From assembly GCA_020639295.1 (NCBI GenBank), contig JACKGY010000003.1, forward strand, positions 372,001 through 436,000: a stretch of DNA of 64,000 bases. The letters are read 5' to 3'. The position numbers and the translations under genes were made by a program. The notes beneath the pieces were generated by a model that saw only the letters and a program-made list of their open reading frames with translations, was not told where the DNA came from and made no database searches. Positions 50,307 to 59,614 of this stretch are shown in pieces. The number at the start of each line of letters is the position of its first letter. The stretch's first letter is position 1. Origin of the DNA: Planctomycetota bacterium. Its GTDB lineage: Bacteria > Planctomycetota > GCA-002687715 > DRQF01.

Positions 50307-50321
50307 CTGTCAGATTGACAG
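50307..50321. promoter_or_regulatory. Palindrome, candidate enhancer site for the sigma-54 activator
   Basis: CTGTCA-GAT-TGACAG is a perfect 6-3-6 inverted repeat about 125 bp upstream of the sigma-54 promoter, the usual distance for an enhancer-binding protein. Further GACAG/TGTC half-sites occur near 50355 and 50390. Binding by the adjacent regulator is inference. Confidence 0.5.
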
Positions 50322-50434
50322 AGTGCCGGCCGGGAGGGCCTTCTCCTGCCAAAAAGACAGCCGCATCGCGGTGCCGGGCCTGTATTCAAGTTGTCTCGCC
50401 ACAATAACTTGCGGCAGTTCAGCAGGTGCGCCGG

Positions 50435-50453
50435 CTTGGCATCGACTTTGCGG
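50435..50453 (+). promoter_or_regulatory. Sigma-54 (-24/-12) promoter for dnaK
   Basis: CTTGGCATCGACTTTGCGG contains GG (50438-50439) and GC (50450-50451) exactly 12 bp apart, in good agreement with TGGCAC-N5-TTGCW. Transcription would begin near 50463, giving a leader of about 70 nt before the dnaK ATG. The site lies just downstream of an NtrC-type activator gene. Confidence 0.7.
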
Positions 50454-50532
50454 AAGCCGGAAGGACCCGGCCGAGCGTGCCCGGTCGCGAGGCCCCCCGA
50501 TGGCGGGGGCGAGAACGAACAAGGAGGCGAAC

Positions 50533-52446
50533 ATGGCGAAGATCATTGGTATCGACCTGGGGACGACGAACTCGGTGGTCGCGGTCGTCGAGGCCGGCGA
50601 ACCGACCGTCATCACCAACGAGGTCGGCAACAGGACCACCCCCAGCGTGGTCGCCTTCACCAGCTCCGGCGAGGAGCTGGTCGGCCTGAACGCCAAGCGT
50701 CAGGCGGTCACCAACCCGCTCAACACGATCTTCTCGATCAAGCGCTTCATGGGCCGTCGGCACAGCGAGGTGGCGGACGAGGAGAAGATGGTTCCCTACA
50801 AGGTCGTCGGCGCCGGCAACGAGCTGGTGAAGGTCGACATCAACGGCAAGACCTACGCACCGCCGGAGATCTCGGCGAAGGTCCTTCGCGGCCTCAAGGA
50901 GACCGCCGAGCGCTACCTGGGCGAGACCGTCGAGAAGGCCGTGATCACGGTGCCGGCCTACTTCAACGACGCCCAGCGTCAGGCGACCAAGGACGCCGGC
51001 CGGATCGCCGGCCTCGAGGTCGTCCGCATCATCAACGAGCCCACCGCGGCGGCGCTCGCCTTCGGCATCGAGAAGAGCAAGGGCGGCAAGATCGCGGTCT
51101 ACGACCTCGGTGGCGGCACCTTCGACATCTCGATCCTCGACGTCGACATGTCCTCGGACGACGAGACCGGCATGACCTTCGAGGTGCTGTCCACCAACGG
51201 CGACACGCACCTGGGCGGTGACGACTTCGACGAGGCGATCGTCCACTGGCTCGCCGAGGAGTTCAAGAAGGAGCAGGGGGTCGACCTGCGGCAGGACAAG
51301 ATGGCCCTCCAGCGCCTCAAGGAGGCGGCGGAGAAGGCCAAGTGCGAACTGTCCAGCACCATGCAGTCCGACATCAACCTGCCCTTCATCACCGCCAACC
51401 AGAGCGGCCCGCTGCACCTGCAGAAGACCCTGACCCGGGCCCAGTTCGACAAGCTCACCGGTGACCTGGTCGAGCGGACCCGTCGGCCCAGCGAGAACGC
51501 GCTCCGCGACGCCGGCCTCAAGCCGGGCGAGGTCAGCGAGGTCATCCTGGTCGGCGGTTCGACCCGCATCCCCGCGGTCCAGGACCTGGTCAAGAAGGTC
51601 TTCGGCAAGGAGCCGAACCGCAGCGTGAACCCGGACGAGGTCGTGGCCCTCGGGGCCGCGATCCAGGGTGGCATCCTGGCCGGCGAGCGCGACGACGTCG
51701 TGCTGCTCGACGTCACCCCGCTGTCCCTCGGCATCGAGACCCTCGGCGGCGTGATGACCCGGATCATCGAGCGCAACACGACGATTCCGACCCGCAAGTC
51801 GATGCCCTTCTCGACCGCGGACGACAATCAGACCACGGTGAGCATCCACGTGCTCCAGGGCGAGCGCGAGATGGCCGGTGACAACCGGACCCTCGGGCGC
51901 TTCGATCTGACCGGCATCCCGCCGGCGCCGCGCGGCATGCCGAAGATCGAGGTCACCTTCGACATCGACGCCAACGGCATCCTCCACGTCACCGCGAAGG
52001 ACTCCGCCACCGGCAAGCAGCAGGACATCCGCATCACCTCGTCCTCGGGCCTCTCCGAGCAGGAGATCGAGCGGATGACCCGCGAGGCCCAGGAGCACTC
52101 CGAGGAGGACAAGAAGAAGCGCGAGGCCGTCGAGGTCAAGAACAAGGCCGACATGATGGTCCACGAGGTCGAGAAGAACCTGAAGGAGCACGGCGACAAG
52201 CTCGAGGCCGCGGACCGGAGCAAGATCGAGGAGGCCCGCGATCGCCTGAAGGAGAAGATCGCCTCCGGCGACAAGGCCGAGATCGAAGCCGCGCTCGAGA
52301 CCCTGATGACCGCGAGCCACAAGCTCGCCGAGATCCTCTACAAGGAGCAGTCCGAGAAGCAGGGTGGTGGCGCCCAGGCCGGAGCCGCGGCCGGTGGTGA
52401 CAAGGACGACGACGTCATCGACGCCGACTTCACGGTCAAGGACTGA
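50533..52446 (+). CDS. dnaK: Chaperone DnaK (Hsp70)
   Basis: Hsp70 chaperone of 637 residues that binds unfolded polypeptides with ATP hydrolysis, working with DnaJ and GrpE. Start MAKIIGIDLGTTNS with AAGGAGG 5 nt upstream. ATPase domain signatures IGIDLGTTNS, VYDLGGGTFDIS, VILVGGSTRIPAVQ are intact, as is the substrate-binding domain (VTPLSLGIETLGGV, GIPPAPRG) and a lid with Gly-rich tail ending in DADFTVKD. No dnaJ, grpE or CIRCE element is next to it. It appears to be controlled by sigma-54. Confidence 0.97.
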   Translation: MAKIIGIDLGTTNSVVAVVEAGEPTVITNEVGNRTTPSVVAFTSSGEELVGLNAKRQAVTNPLNTIFSIKRFMGRRHSEVADEEKMVPYKVVGAGNELVKVDINGKTYAPPEISAKVLRGLKETAERYLGETVEKAVITVPAYFNDAQRQATKDAGRIAGLEVVRIINEPTAAALAFGIEKSKGGKIAVYDLGGGTFDISILDVDMSSDDETGMTFEVLSTNGDTHLGGDDFDEAIVHWLAEEFKKEQGVDLRQDKMALQRLKEAAEKAKCELSSTMQSDINLPFITANQSGPLHLQKTLTRAQFDKLTGDLVERTRRPSENALRDAGLKPGEVSEVILVGGSTRIPAVQDLVKKVFGKEPNRSVNPDEVVALGAAIQGGILAGERDDVVLLDVTPLSLGIETLGGVMTRIIERNTTIPTRKSMPFSTADDNQTTVSIHVLQGEREMAGDNRTLGRFDLTGIPPAPRGMPKIEVTFDIDANGILHVTAKDSATGKQQDIRITSSSGLSEQEIERMTREAQEHSEEDKKKREAVEVKNKADMMVHEVEKNLKEHGDKLEAADRSKIEEARDRLKEKIASGDKAEIEAALETLMTASHKLAEILYKEQSEKQGGGAQAGAAAGGDKDDDVIDADFTVKD

Positions 52447-52469
52447 TTGCGCCGGAAGACGGCAAGCGC

Positions 52470-52503
52470 GCGGGGCCGGCGGTCGACCGATCGCCGGCCC
52501 CGC
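52470..52503 (+). terminator. Strong GC hairpin after dnaK
   Basis: GCGGGGCCGGCG and CGCCGGCCCCGC form a perfect 12-bp stem with a 10-nt loop, beginning 24 nt after the dnaK stop. There is no T-tract, so it may act as an RNA-stabilising structure or a Rho-independent-like stop of a GC-rich genome. A second short hairpin CGAGCG-CTTT-CGCTCG lies at 52537-52552. Confidence 0.5.
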
Positions 52504-52589
52504 GTCGTCGGTCCCACGGCACGGGACTTGTAAAGCCGAGCGCTTTCGCTCGATCTCCTGGCCTGGATTAGGTTTCCGACGAAAGTTCG

Positions 52590-52618
52590 TTCACTGTCGC
52601 ACTTCCGCTTGTTACCTT
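52590..52618 (+). promoter_or_regulatory. Promoter candidate for the Gld-type ABC operon
   Basis: TTCACT (52590-52595), 17 bp, TACCTT (52613-52618), then the ATG at 52649. A perfect inverted repeat ACGAA-AG-TTCGT (52579-52590) overlaps the -35 and could be an operator. The hexamers match consensus only partly. Confidence 0.35.
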
Positions 52619-52648
52619 CCGGCGCTCCAGCGGAGGACCAGGGCACAG

Positions 52649-53593
52649 ATGATCGAGGTCCGTAACCTCTTCAAACGATATGGCGCCTTCGAGGCCCTGA
52701 AGGGCATCGACTTCGAGGTGGCGGCCGGCGAATCCGTCGGTCTGCTCGGCGAGAACGGCGCCGGCAAGACCACGACGATGCGCATCCTGGCCGGCTTCAT
52801 CCCGCCCACCAGCGGCACCGTGAAGCTGGCCGGCCACGAGATCGTCTTCGAGTCGAAGGCGGTCCGCCGCAACATCGGCTACCTGCCGGAGTCGGTACCG
52901 CTCTACGGCGGCATGCGGGTGCAGGAGTTCCTCGACTATCGCGCCCGGTTGAAGGGGCTGCGGGGGCGCGAGGTCAAACCCGCCGTCGAACGGGCCCTGG
53001 GCCTCGTCGATCTCGTCGCGCGCCGACGCAGCCTGATCGAGACCCTGTCGAAGGGACTGCGTCAACGGGTCGGTCTCGCCGACGCCCTGGTCCATTCGCC
53101 TCCGGTCCTCATCCTCGACGAACCGACCTCCGGTCTCGACCCCTCGCAGCGTCGCGACGTTCGCGATCTGATCCAGGGTCTGAAGGGCAAGCACACCGTC
53201 CTGGTGAGCTCGCACATCCTGCCCGAGATCGAGACCACCTGCGATCGCGCCGTCGTGATCCATGGCGGCAACGTGGTCGCAAGGGCCTCGATCGAGGAGC
53301 TGAAGCGTGGCGGTGATCGGGATCGCTTCGAGATCCTCGTGGCCGGACCGCTCGAGGCCCTGAATCGGGCCCTCGTCGGACAGACCGACCTGCGCAGCCT
53401 GGGCGCCGCGGTCGCCGAGGGCGAGCACTGGCGCCTTCGCCTCGAGACCGGTGATCTCGTCCGCGGGCGCGCGCTCCTGGTGGCGCGCCTGGTGGCCGAG
53501 GGGTTGGACCTGATCGAACTCGGGTCGAGCGCCGGCGGGCTCGAATCGGCCTTCCTGCAGCTCATCGGACGCGACCAGGAGGCCGGCTCGTGA
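52649..53593 (+). CDS. Gliding-type ABC transporter ATPase (GldA-like)
   Basis: A 314-residue ATPase: Walker A GENGAGKTT, signature LSKGLRQRVGL, Walker B VLILDEPTSGLDPSQ, switch His SSHIL. The N-terminal pattern (VRNLFKRYGAFEALKGIDFEV) and gene order with a permease, GldG and DUF4340 proteins match the GldA-type ATPases associated with Bacteroidetes gliding and found elsewhere. It overlaps the permease by GTGA. Confidence 0.9.
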   Translation: MIEVRNLFKRYGAFEALKGIDFEVAAGESVGLLGENGAGKTTTMRILAGFIPPTSGTVKLAGHEIVFESKAVRRNIGYLPESVPLYGGMRVQEFLDYRARLKGLRGREVKPAVERALGLVDLVARRRSLIETLSKGLRQRVGLADALVHSPPVLILDEPTSGLDPSQRRDVRDLIQGLKGKHTVLVSSHILPEIETTCDRAVVIHGGNVVARASIEELKRGGDRDRFEILVAGPLEALNRALVGQTDLRSLGAAVAEGEHWRLRLETGDLVRGRALLVARLVAEGLDLIELGSSAGGLESAFLQLIGRDQEAGS

Positions 53594-54321
53594 GAAACCT
53601 CCTGATCCTGACCCGTCGGGAGCTGGCGGCCAGCTTCAGCTCCTTCGGCTACTACGCGCTCCTCGGCGCCGTGGCCGCCATCTCCGGCTTCTTCTTCTTC
53701 CAGGCCCTGGAGCAGGGCGGTGGCGATCTGCGCTGGGCGCTGGTCGGTTCCTCCGGCTTCATCTTCTGGCTCGCCCTGATCCTGGCGCCGCTCTTGACCA
53801 TGCGCCTGTTCGCGGAGGAACGGAAGTCGGGTTCGCTCGAGTTGCTCATGACCGCGCCGGTCGACGACTGGGAGGTCGTCCTGGCCAAGTATCTCGGCGC
53901 GCTCGTCGTCTTCACCACCTTCTTCGCCCCGTTCTGGCTCGCCCATCTGGTCCTCGCGCTCTTCTTCGACGGGCCGGTGGACTGGGGGCAGCTCAGCGCG
54001 ACCACCCTCGGCTTCTCGACCGTGGCGCTGATCCAGCTCGCGATCGGACTGATGGCCTCGGCGCTGGTCAGCCAGCAGCTCTGGGCGGCGCTCTTCGCCT
54101 TCCTGGGCAACATGGCGCTCTATTCGCTCGGCCTCCTGCGCCTGCTCTGCGAGGAGGGTTCCCGTACCTGGAACCTGCTCGGCTACGTCGACATCGGCCG
54201 GCACGTCCAGACCGGGGTGGCCGGTCTCGTCGATCTCCGGCAGGTCCTGCTCCAGGTGAGCGTGACCCTCCTGCTCCTGTTCTGGACCGTGCGGATCGTG
54301 GAGGTGCGCAAGTGGCGATGA
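53590..54321 (+). CDS. ABC-2-type permease (GldF-like)
   Basis: A 243-residue permease with six hydrophobic helices, beginning with a GTG start in MRNLLILTRRELAASFSSFGYYALLG. The conserved segment MRLFAEERKSGSLELLMTAPVDDWEVVLAKY is the family hallmark. Partner of the GldA-like ATPase; it overlaps the GldG gene by ATGA. Confidence 0.9.
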   Translation: MRNLLILTRRELAASFSSFGYYALLGAVAAISGFFFFQALEQGGGDLRWALVGSSGFIFWLALILAPLLTMRLFAEERKSGSLELLMTAPVDDWEVVLAKYLGALVVFTTFFAPFWLAHLVLALFFDGPVDWGQLSATTLGFSTVALIQLAIGLMASALVSQQLWAALFAFLGNMALYSLGLLRLLCEEGSRTWNLLGYVDIGRHVQTGVAGLVDLRQVLLQVSVTLLLLFWTVRIVEVRKWR

Positions 54322-55916
54322 CCGACGATCGAGGTCGGCGCGAGGCGATGGACCGCCGGGTGCGGTCGCGGATCGCCACCAACGTCCTCCTGGTCAGCCT
54401 CCTGGCCATCGTGGTGACGATCTTCGTCAACTACGGCGCCTGGGAGTGGAGCCGTGACCACGACGTCCGCTTCGACCTGACCCGCAACCAGACGCTCAGC
54501 CTGGCGCCGGCGACCCGCGGATTCGTGCGGTCGATCGAGGACCCGATCGAGATCTATCTGGTCCACGGCATCGACGAGGCCATCCGCGAGCGGGCCCGCA
54601 AGAACCTGAACGATACCGGCTTCGACAGCGGCATCCTGCAGAACGTCTACCTGCCGTTCCTGGATCAGCTGGCCGCCGACGTCGGGGCCATGGTCGCGGA
54701 GGTCCTGGAGCTGAACCAGCACCTGGTCTATCGCAGCGCGAGCAACGACCGCGAGCGCGAGGAGCCGATCAGCTGGCAGCGGCGGCTCGACCTGCCCCCG
54801 AGCAAGTTCCTGAACCACGTGGTCTTCTACAACCTGCGGACGAAGACCAAGAAGGCGATCCCGCTCGATCGGTTCTTCGATCTCGATCTCGGCGGTCCGG
54901 ACCCGACGCTCGGCTTCCGCCGGCCGCTCGTCCGCGGTGACCTGATCGAGCCCAACCTGTTGCAGGGACTCCGTGCCGTGGTCGCGGCCGAGCGGAAGAA
55001 GACCTATGTCGTCGGCGGCCATGACGAGCGCGCCCTCAACACCGCGGTGACCTTCCTCGGCCTCGACCGCTTCGAGCTGGCGCCGCTCGAGGCGCAGGGC
55101 GATCGACTGGTGATCCCCGACGACGCCGACCTCCTGCTCGTGTTCAGTCCGGGACGGGCCTGGCCGGAGCAGGACCTGCGCGTCCTCGAGGACTGGATCC
55201 TCGCCGGGGGGCGGGCCTTGATCACCCAGGGCGAGGATTGCGCCGAGCCCTTCGCCACCCTGCTCGAGCGTGGCGGCGCCGCGATGGAGAATCGCCAGGT
55301 CGGGCACGAGGTCCTGCACAGCCGGCAGGGTGGACTCTATCGCCTCTACGGCAGCGACCTGCTCCGCCCGGCCCACGGCATCCCGCATCCGGCGACGGCG
55401 CCGACCGTGGCGGAGGGCCTGCCCATCTACCTCGGCTTCTCGCGTCCCTATCATCTGACCAAGGACTACGAGAAGGATCGCGTCCGGCGCGACGTCCTGG
55501 TCCGGTCGACACCAGGTGGTGTCGCCATGCCCTGGATCTTCGATGGCCGCGACTGGCGTCAGGCACCGGAGCGCGGCACCGAGCTCGGCGACTTCCCCCT
55601 GGCCCTCGCCTTCGACTTCCGCCGTGGCGACGGCGAGCGCCACGGCAAGCTGGCGGTCTTCGGCAGCGACGAATGGCTCGCGACCCCGCGGCTGAACCAG
55701 CGGGCCGAGATCGCCAACCTCGACGTGCTCGCCAACGTCGCCTACTGGCTCACCGACAGCGAGCAGATGATCACCGGGACGCCACGCAGCTTCCGCGGCG
55801 CCAAGGTGATCCTCAGCGACGGGCGGGATCGGGTCTTCCAGGCCATCGTGATGGGCGTCGTCCCGGGATTGATCCTGCTGGGCGGCCTGCTCGTTCACCT
55901 GATGCGGAGGCGTTGA
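54318..55916 (+). CDS. GldG-family ABC auxiliary protein
   Basis: A 532-residue protein with N-terminal (about 20-42) and C-terminal (about 505-527) membrane helices and a large periplasmic domain of the GldG/DUF4350-like type. Family marks are FDLTRNQTLSLAP and VYLVHGID, LLVFSPGRAWPEQDLRVLEDWILAGGRALI, and KLAVFGSDEWLATP. It works with the ABC exporter in an unknown way. Confidence 0.85.
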   Translation: MTDDRGRREAMDRRVRSRIATNVLLVSLLAIVVTIFVNYGAWEWSRDHDVRFDLTRNQTLSLAPATRGFVRSIEDPIEIYLVHGIDEAIRERARKNLNDTGFDSGILQNVYLPFLDQLAADVGAMVAEVLELNQHLVYRSASNDREREEPISWQRRLDLPPSKFLNHVVFYNLRTKTKKAIPLDRFFDLDLGGPDPTLGFRRPLVRGDLIEPNLLQGLRAVVAAERKKTYVVGGHDERALNTAVTFLGLDRFELAPLEAQGDRLVIPDDADLLLVFSPGRAWPEQDLRVLEDWILAGGRALITQGEDCAEPFATLLERGGAAMENRQVGHEVLHSRQGGLYRLYGSDLLRPAHGIPHPATAPTVAEGLPIYLGFSRPYHLTKDYEKDRVRRDVLVRSTPGGVAMPWIFDGRDWRQAPERGTELGDFPLALAFDFRRGDGERHGKLAVFGSDEWLATPRLNQRAEIANLDVLANVAYWLTDSEQMITGTPRSFRGAKVILSDGRDRVFQAIVMGVVPGLILLGGLLVHLMRRR

Positions 55917-55918
55917 GC

Positions 55919-57727
55919 TTGAATCGTTCCGCGCTGCTGATCATGTTCGCCCTGGTGGTCGCCGCCGGGCTCTTCGCCTTCCTGCAGGGCCGTCGGACCG
56001 CCCCGGGAGATCGGGCCCGGAGTCCGCTCGAGTCGATCGACTACAGCTCGGTGAGGCTGATCGAGTCGACGCGCGAGGCCCTGCCGGGCTGGACCATGGA
56101 GAAGGCGGGTTCGACTCTCGTCCTGCGGTCGCCGGCCGTGGCCGAAGGTCGGCCGGTCGCCGCCGATTCAGCGCTGAGGGCACGCATCCTCGGCTTCCTC
56201 CAGGACGCCTCCTGGATCGACTGTCGCGCCGAGGACGAGCTGGATCTCGCCGAGTTTGGGCTGGCGCCGCCGCTTCTCCGGGTGCGGATCGAGGATGCCT
56301 CCGGGAGCCATCGCTTCGAGATCGGCCGCGCCGATCTGGCGAAGGACATCTGGCTACGCGACCCCGAAACGAGGCTGGTCTTCAAGTATCCGGCGCGGGT
56401 CTTCGGCGATCTCGGGCTCGAGCCGCGCTGGTATCGCGACCCGCATCTCGCCGACATCCCGGCCCATCTGGTCGAGTGCATCCGGGTCGAACCGCAGGGC
56501 CACGCCACCTACGAGATCAGGCGTCAGGGCCTGCGCTGGCTGGTCGCTCCGGAGGGCGCCGAGTCCTTCCATGCCGACCCGGTCGTGATGGATCGGCTCG
56601 GCGTGGCGCTCGCCAATCTCGAGGGCCGTCCGCTCGAGGCACGACTGGAGGCCGCCGGCGAGCCGCTCTTCCGGGTCTCGGTCCGTGGCAACGGGCGCGA
56701 GTGCCACTACGACCTGCTCGAGGTTTCGCCGGCGGGAATCGTGGCCCGGCGGGGCGGCGAAGACGACCTCCGCGGGGTCGACGGCGGCCTCGCGCGCTTC
56801 TTCGTCGCCGATCCGGACGAACTCGAGGATCGTCGGCTCTTCGGCGTCGAGTTCAGCGACCTCGTGGCCATCGACGTCTCCAGGCCGGGTCATGAGGATC
56901 TGCATCTCGCCCGCAAGGGCGACTACTGGCGGCTCCTGTTCAGCCGGCTCCTGGTCCGGCCGGTCGATCCGGAGGCCTTCCGCGGTTTCCGCGAAGGAGT
57001 CGAGTCGCTCCGCAGCGAGGGGCATCGGCCCCTGCCGGCCGACTTCGAGCCGGTCGGTCGGGTGCAGATGCACTTCGACCGCGACCTCGAGATCCCGGCG
57101 CTGGAGCTGCTCTTCTCGGCGCCCGACGCGGCGGGGCGGCGACTGGTCAAGCGTTCCGATCTCGCCCTGGCGGCGGTCGTCGGTCCCGAGATCGCGACTC
57201 TGCTCGAGCTGGACTACTGGGACCTGATGGCGCGCTATCTGGGCAGCGGAAACGCGGATTCGATCAGCGAACTCGGCCTGCGCGACCCGGACGGCAGCGA
57301 GTATCGGCTGCGCCGCGAGTCGGAGCAGGGCGGTTCCTGGTTGCTCACCGATCATCTCCGGGCCGGCGCGCCGGTTCCCGGTTTCAGCCCTCGGGTCGTT
57401 CCCGAGGAGGGCCTGCGGGGCCTGCTCGACCGGCTGGCCCAGCTCTCGGTGCCGCGCTTCCTCGGCGAGCGGGACGACGAGGAACTGGCGCGGATCTTCG
57501 CCGCGCCGCGCTACCTGGTCACCTGGAAGAGCTCCGAACTACTGCTCGTTCCGCCCACGGGACCACGCGCCCCACGCTGCAGCGAGTGGAAGCGGCTCGA
57601 GGTCGGGGCCCGGCTCGACGACGATCACCTGCAGGCGCGCGTGGACCAGTTTCCGGCCCTCGTCTTCGTGTTGTCGGGGAACGACCTCCTGCCCCTCACC
57701 GACGCGCTGCGCGCGGTCGCCGATTAG
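55919..57727 (+). CDS. DUF4340-family protein of the Gld-type ABC system
   Basis: A 602-residue protein with one N-terminal membrane anchor (LLIMFALVVAAGLFAFL) and repeated beta-rich DUF4340 modules. The TTG start lies 2 nt after the GldG stop with GGAGG 7 nt upstream, so co-translation is likely. DUF4340 proteins regularly follow GldG-type genes. No enzymatic motif is evident. Confidence 0.82.
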   Translation: MNRSALLIMFALVVAAGLFAFLQGRRTAPGDRARSPLESIDYSSVRLIESTREALPGWTMEKAGSTLVLRSPAVAEGRPVAADSALRARILGFLQDASWIDCRAEDELDLAEFGLAPPLLRVRIEDASGSHRFEIGRADLAKDIWLRDPETRLVFKYPARVFGDLGLEPRWYRDPHLADIPAHLVECIRVEPQGHATYEIRRQGLRWLVAPEGAESFHADPVVMDRLGVALANLEGRPLEARLEAAGEPLFRVSVRGNGRECHYDLLEVSPAGIVARRGGEDDLRGVDGGLARFFVADPDELEDRRLFGVEFSDLVAIDVSRPGHEDLHLARKGDYWRLLFSRLLVRPVDPEAFRGFREGVESLRSEGHRPLPADFEPVGRVQMHFDRDLEIPALELLFSAPDAAGRRLVKRSDLALAAVVGPEIATLLELDYWDLMARYLGSGNADSISELGLRDPDGSEYRLRRESEQGGSWLLTDHLRAGAPVPGFSPRVVPEEGLRGLLDRLAQLSVPRFLGERDDEELARIFAAPRYLVTWKSSELLLVPPTGPRAPRCSEWKRLEVGARLDDDHLQARVDQFPALVFVLSGNDLLPLTDALRAVAD

Positions 57728-57751
57728 TCGGCGGGAACGAGGCGGACCGGA

Positions 57752-59248
57752 TCAGTCCATCTTCTCGACGTCGGATTCGCCGTCGCCGGCGGGCTCCTCC
57801 GGCGAGCCGTTGCCCTCGAGGTCGCGGGCGTAGATGGTGCGGTTGTTGCCGAGCTTCTTGGCCCGATGGAGGGCGCCGTTGGCCTTGCGGAAGAGCTCGG
57901 CCTCGTTGCGGCAGTCCAGGGGATAGGTCGCGACGCCGACGCTGAGGGTGATGCGTCCTGAGTCCTCCGGAACGATGCCGGAGAAGTCGGCGTTCTCGAC
58001 CGCGGAGCGGACGCGTTCGATGAAGTTCTTGGCGCTGGCGATGTTCCCGGGCGTGCCGGTGTCGGGCAGAAGGACGGCGAACTCGTCGCCACCCCAGCGG
58101 GTGACGATGTCGACCTCGCGGAAGTTGGCCTGGATGATCTTGCCGACCTCCTTGATGATCGCGTCGCCGGTGACGTAGCCGTTGATGTCGTTGAAGAGCT
58201 TGAAGTTGTCGATGTCGAGCAGGGCCAGGGTCAGGCGGCGACCGTAGCGGCGCGCTCGTTCCAGCTCCTTCTTCAGCTCGCGATCGAAGTGCCGGCGGTT
58301 GAAGAGATGGGTCAGGGGATCGATGACCGTCATCTCGTGCAGTTCGGCCAGGTTGTCGGCATTGGCGAGGGTGATCGCGGTCTGGTTGGCGAGCAGCATG
58401 GCGTCGGCGAGATCCCGCTGATCGAAGGCCTCGCCGCCCTGCTTGTTGGTCAGGTTGATCACGCCCACCACCGAGCTGCGCCACTTGAGCGGGACGATCA
58501 GGAAGGAATGACCGAGGTAGCCCCGGGTGCTGCGCCCGCGACCGCGGGCGTCGACCTCGACCAGGAGCGGCTCGCCGCGGCGGGCGACGGTTCCCGACAG
58601 GTCCTCGCCGATGCGCACCGTGATGGGCGAGGGCGCGCTGCGCGGGAAGCCCTGGCGGCGGACCATGGTGAGGCTCTCGCCGTCGTCCTGGCGCAGGAGC
58701 AGGGAGGCGCGCTCGGCCCGGGTGATCTCCATGAAGTACTCGAGGGCCTGGGTGAGCAGCTGGTCGCGGTCGCGTTCCAGCTCCGAGAGATTGCAGCAGG
58801 CCTGGACGATGCGTTCGTAGCGGCGGGCGCTGGCGTCGCCGCCGACCTCGTCGTTGTCCTGGATGTTCTGAAGGCGCCGGCGCAGGTCGACGCCGTCCCG
58901 GATCTGGAACTCGAGGACGTAGGAGAGGTCCTCGTAGCGGAAGGGGTGCGGGAGCCAGATGTCGACGTGGCCCAGGTCCGGAACCGGATTCGCGTCATCG
59001 CTCTCGGCCAGGACCCAGGGTCGGTTTTCTAGTTCGTGAACGTGACGAAGGAACTCTTCACCGTCGGCCAGGAGGGCGTCACGACAGACCAGCAGGATCT
59101 CGGCGTGGCTGCGCCCGAGGCTGATCACCGCCTCGTAGGCTCGGCGGGCGGTATGGACCCGCCAACCGTCGCTACGGAGCTTCTCCGTGACGTCGGCGAG
59201 CTGCGTCTCCGAGTCGGTCAGGATGACGATTTCACGGCGTTCGGGCAT
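57752..59248 (-). CDS. Diguanylate cyclase with receiver-like and GAF domains
   Basis: A 498-residue enzyme producing c-di-GMP. N-terminal region (1-110) resembles a receiver but lacks clear switch residues. A GAF domain follows (about 145-310: ASLLLRQDDGESLTMVRRQG, SVVGVINLTNK). The GGDEF domain has an intact active site (RWGGDEFAVLLP) and a product-inhibition I-site RxxD five residues before it (REVD). The start could be the ATG used here or one 69 nt upstream. It is convergent with the DUF4340 gene. Confidence 0.88.
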   Translation of the reverse strand: MPERREIVILTDSETQLADVTEKLRSDGWRVHTARRAYEAVISLGRSHAEILLVCRDALLADGEEFLRHVHELENRPWVLAESDDANPVPDLGHVDIWLPHPFRYEDLSYVLEFQIRDGVDLRRRLQNIQDNDEVGGDASARRYERIVQACCNLSELERDRDQLLTQALEYFMEITRAERASLLLRQDDGESLTMVRRQGFPRSAPSPITVRIGEDLSGTVARRGEPLLVEVDARGRGRSTRGYLGHSFLIVPLKWRSSVVGVINLTNKQGGEAFDQRDLADAMLLANQTAITLANADNLAELHEMTVIDPLTHLFNRRHFDRELKKELERARRYGRRLTLALLDIDNFKLFNDINGYVTGDAIIKEVGKIIQANFREVDIVTRWGGDEFAVLLPDTGTPGNIASAKNFIERVRSAVENADFSGIVPEDSGRITLSVGVATYPLDCRNEAELFRKANGALHRAKKLGNNRTIYARDLEGNGSPEEPAGDGESDVEKMD

Positions 59249-59614
59249 CGGTCGGCGCTCACCGGTGCTCGACGGGTGGAACGGTGGCGTGGCGCCCTTG
59301 GCGCTCCGCAGGTTCATCGAACTAGCCCCGTGCAACCATCGAGCGGGAGGTGAATCCCGTCTGGGTACAGGCGAAGACTACAGTCTGTCGCCTTGGAGAC
59401 CAAGTCTATATCGAAAGTATCAGAATGCACCCAGGGAGCCCCGCTCGCCCGATCGAGCCGCCACACTCGCGGCTTCGGCATAGGTTCCGAAGCCGCCGGG
59501 GATTATAGTGCTTCGCGCCGACTTCTTCCGCTTGATTCCGAAGCTTAACCTGGACGAAGACTATATCTCCAGGACGGGGGGGCATCCTCCCCCTGGGGGA
59601 CCCAAGGAACCTTC
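59249..59614. promoter_or_regulatory. Divergent control region with hairpins between cyclase and GT2 operon
   Basis: A 366-bp gap. It holds a perfect 10-bp inverted repeat GCGGCTTCGG/CCGAAGCCGC with 8-nt loop (59469-59496), followed at once by a -10-like TATAGT (59504-59509); an imperfect palindrome GGCGA-GACT/AGTC-TCGCC (59370-59392); and a G7/C5 hairpin just before the GT2 ribosome site. No protein gene is seen. Confidence 0.5.

Noticed and set aside
50276..50532. CIRCE element before dnaK
   Set aside because: Only a GAGTGC half-site is present near 50320; the paired TTAGCACTC is missing.
50419..52320. 633-codon open frame opposite dnaK
   Set aside because: Typical antisense frame of a high-GC dnaK; DnaK signatures are unambiguous in the plus frame.
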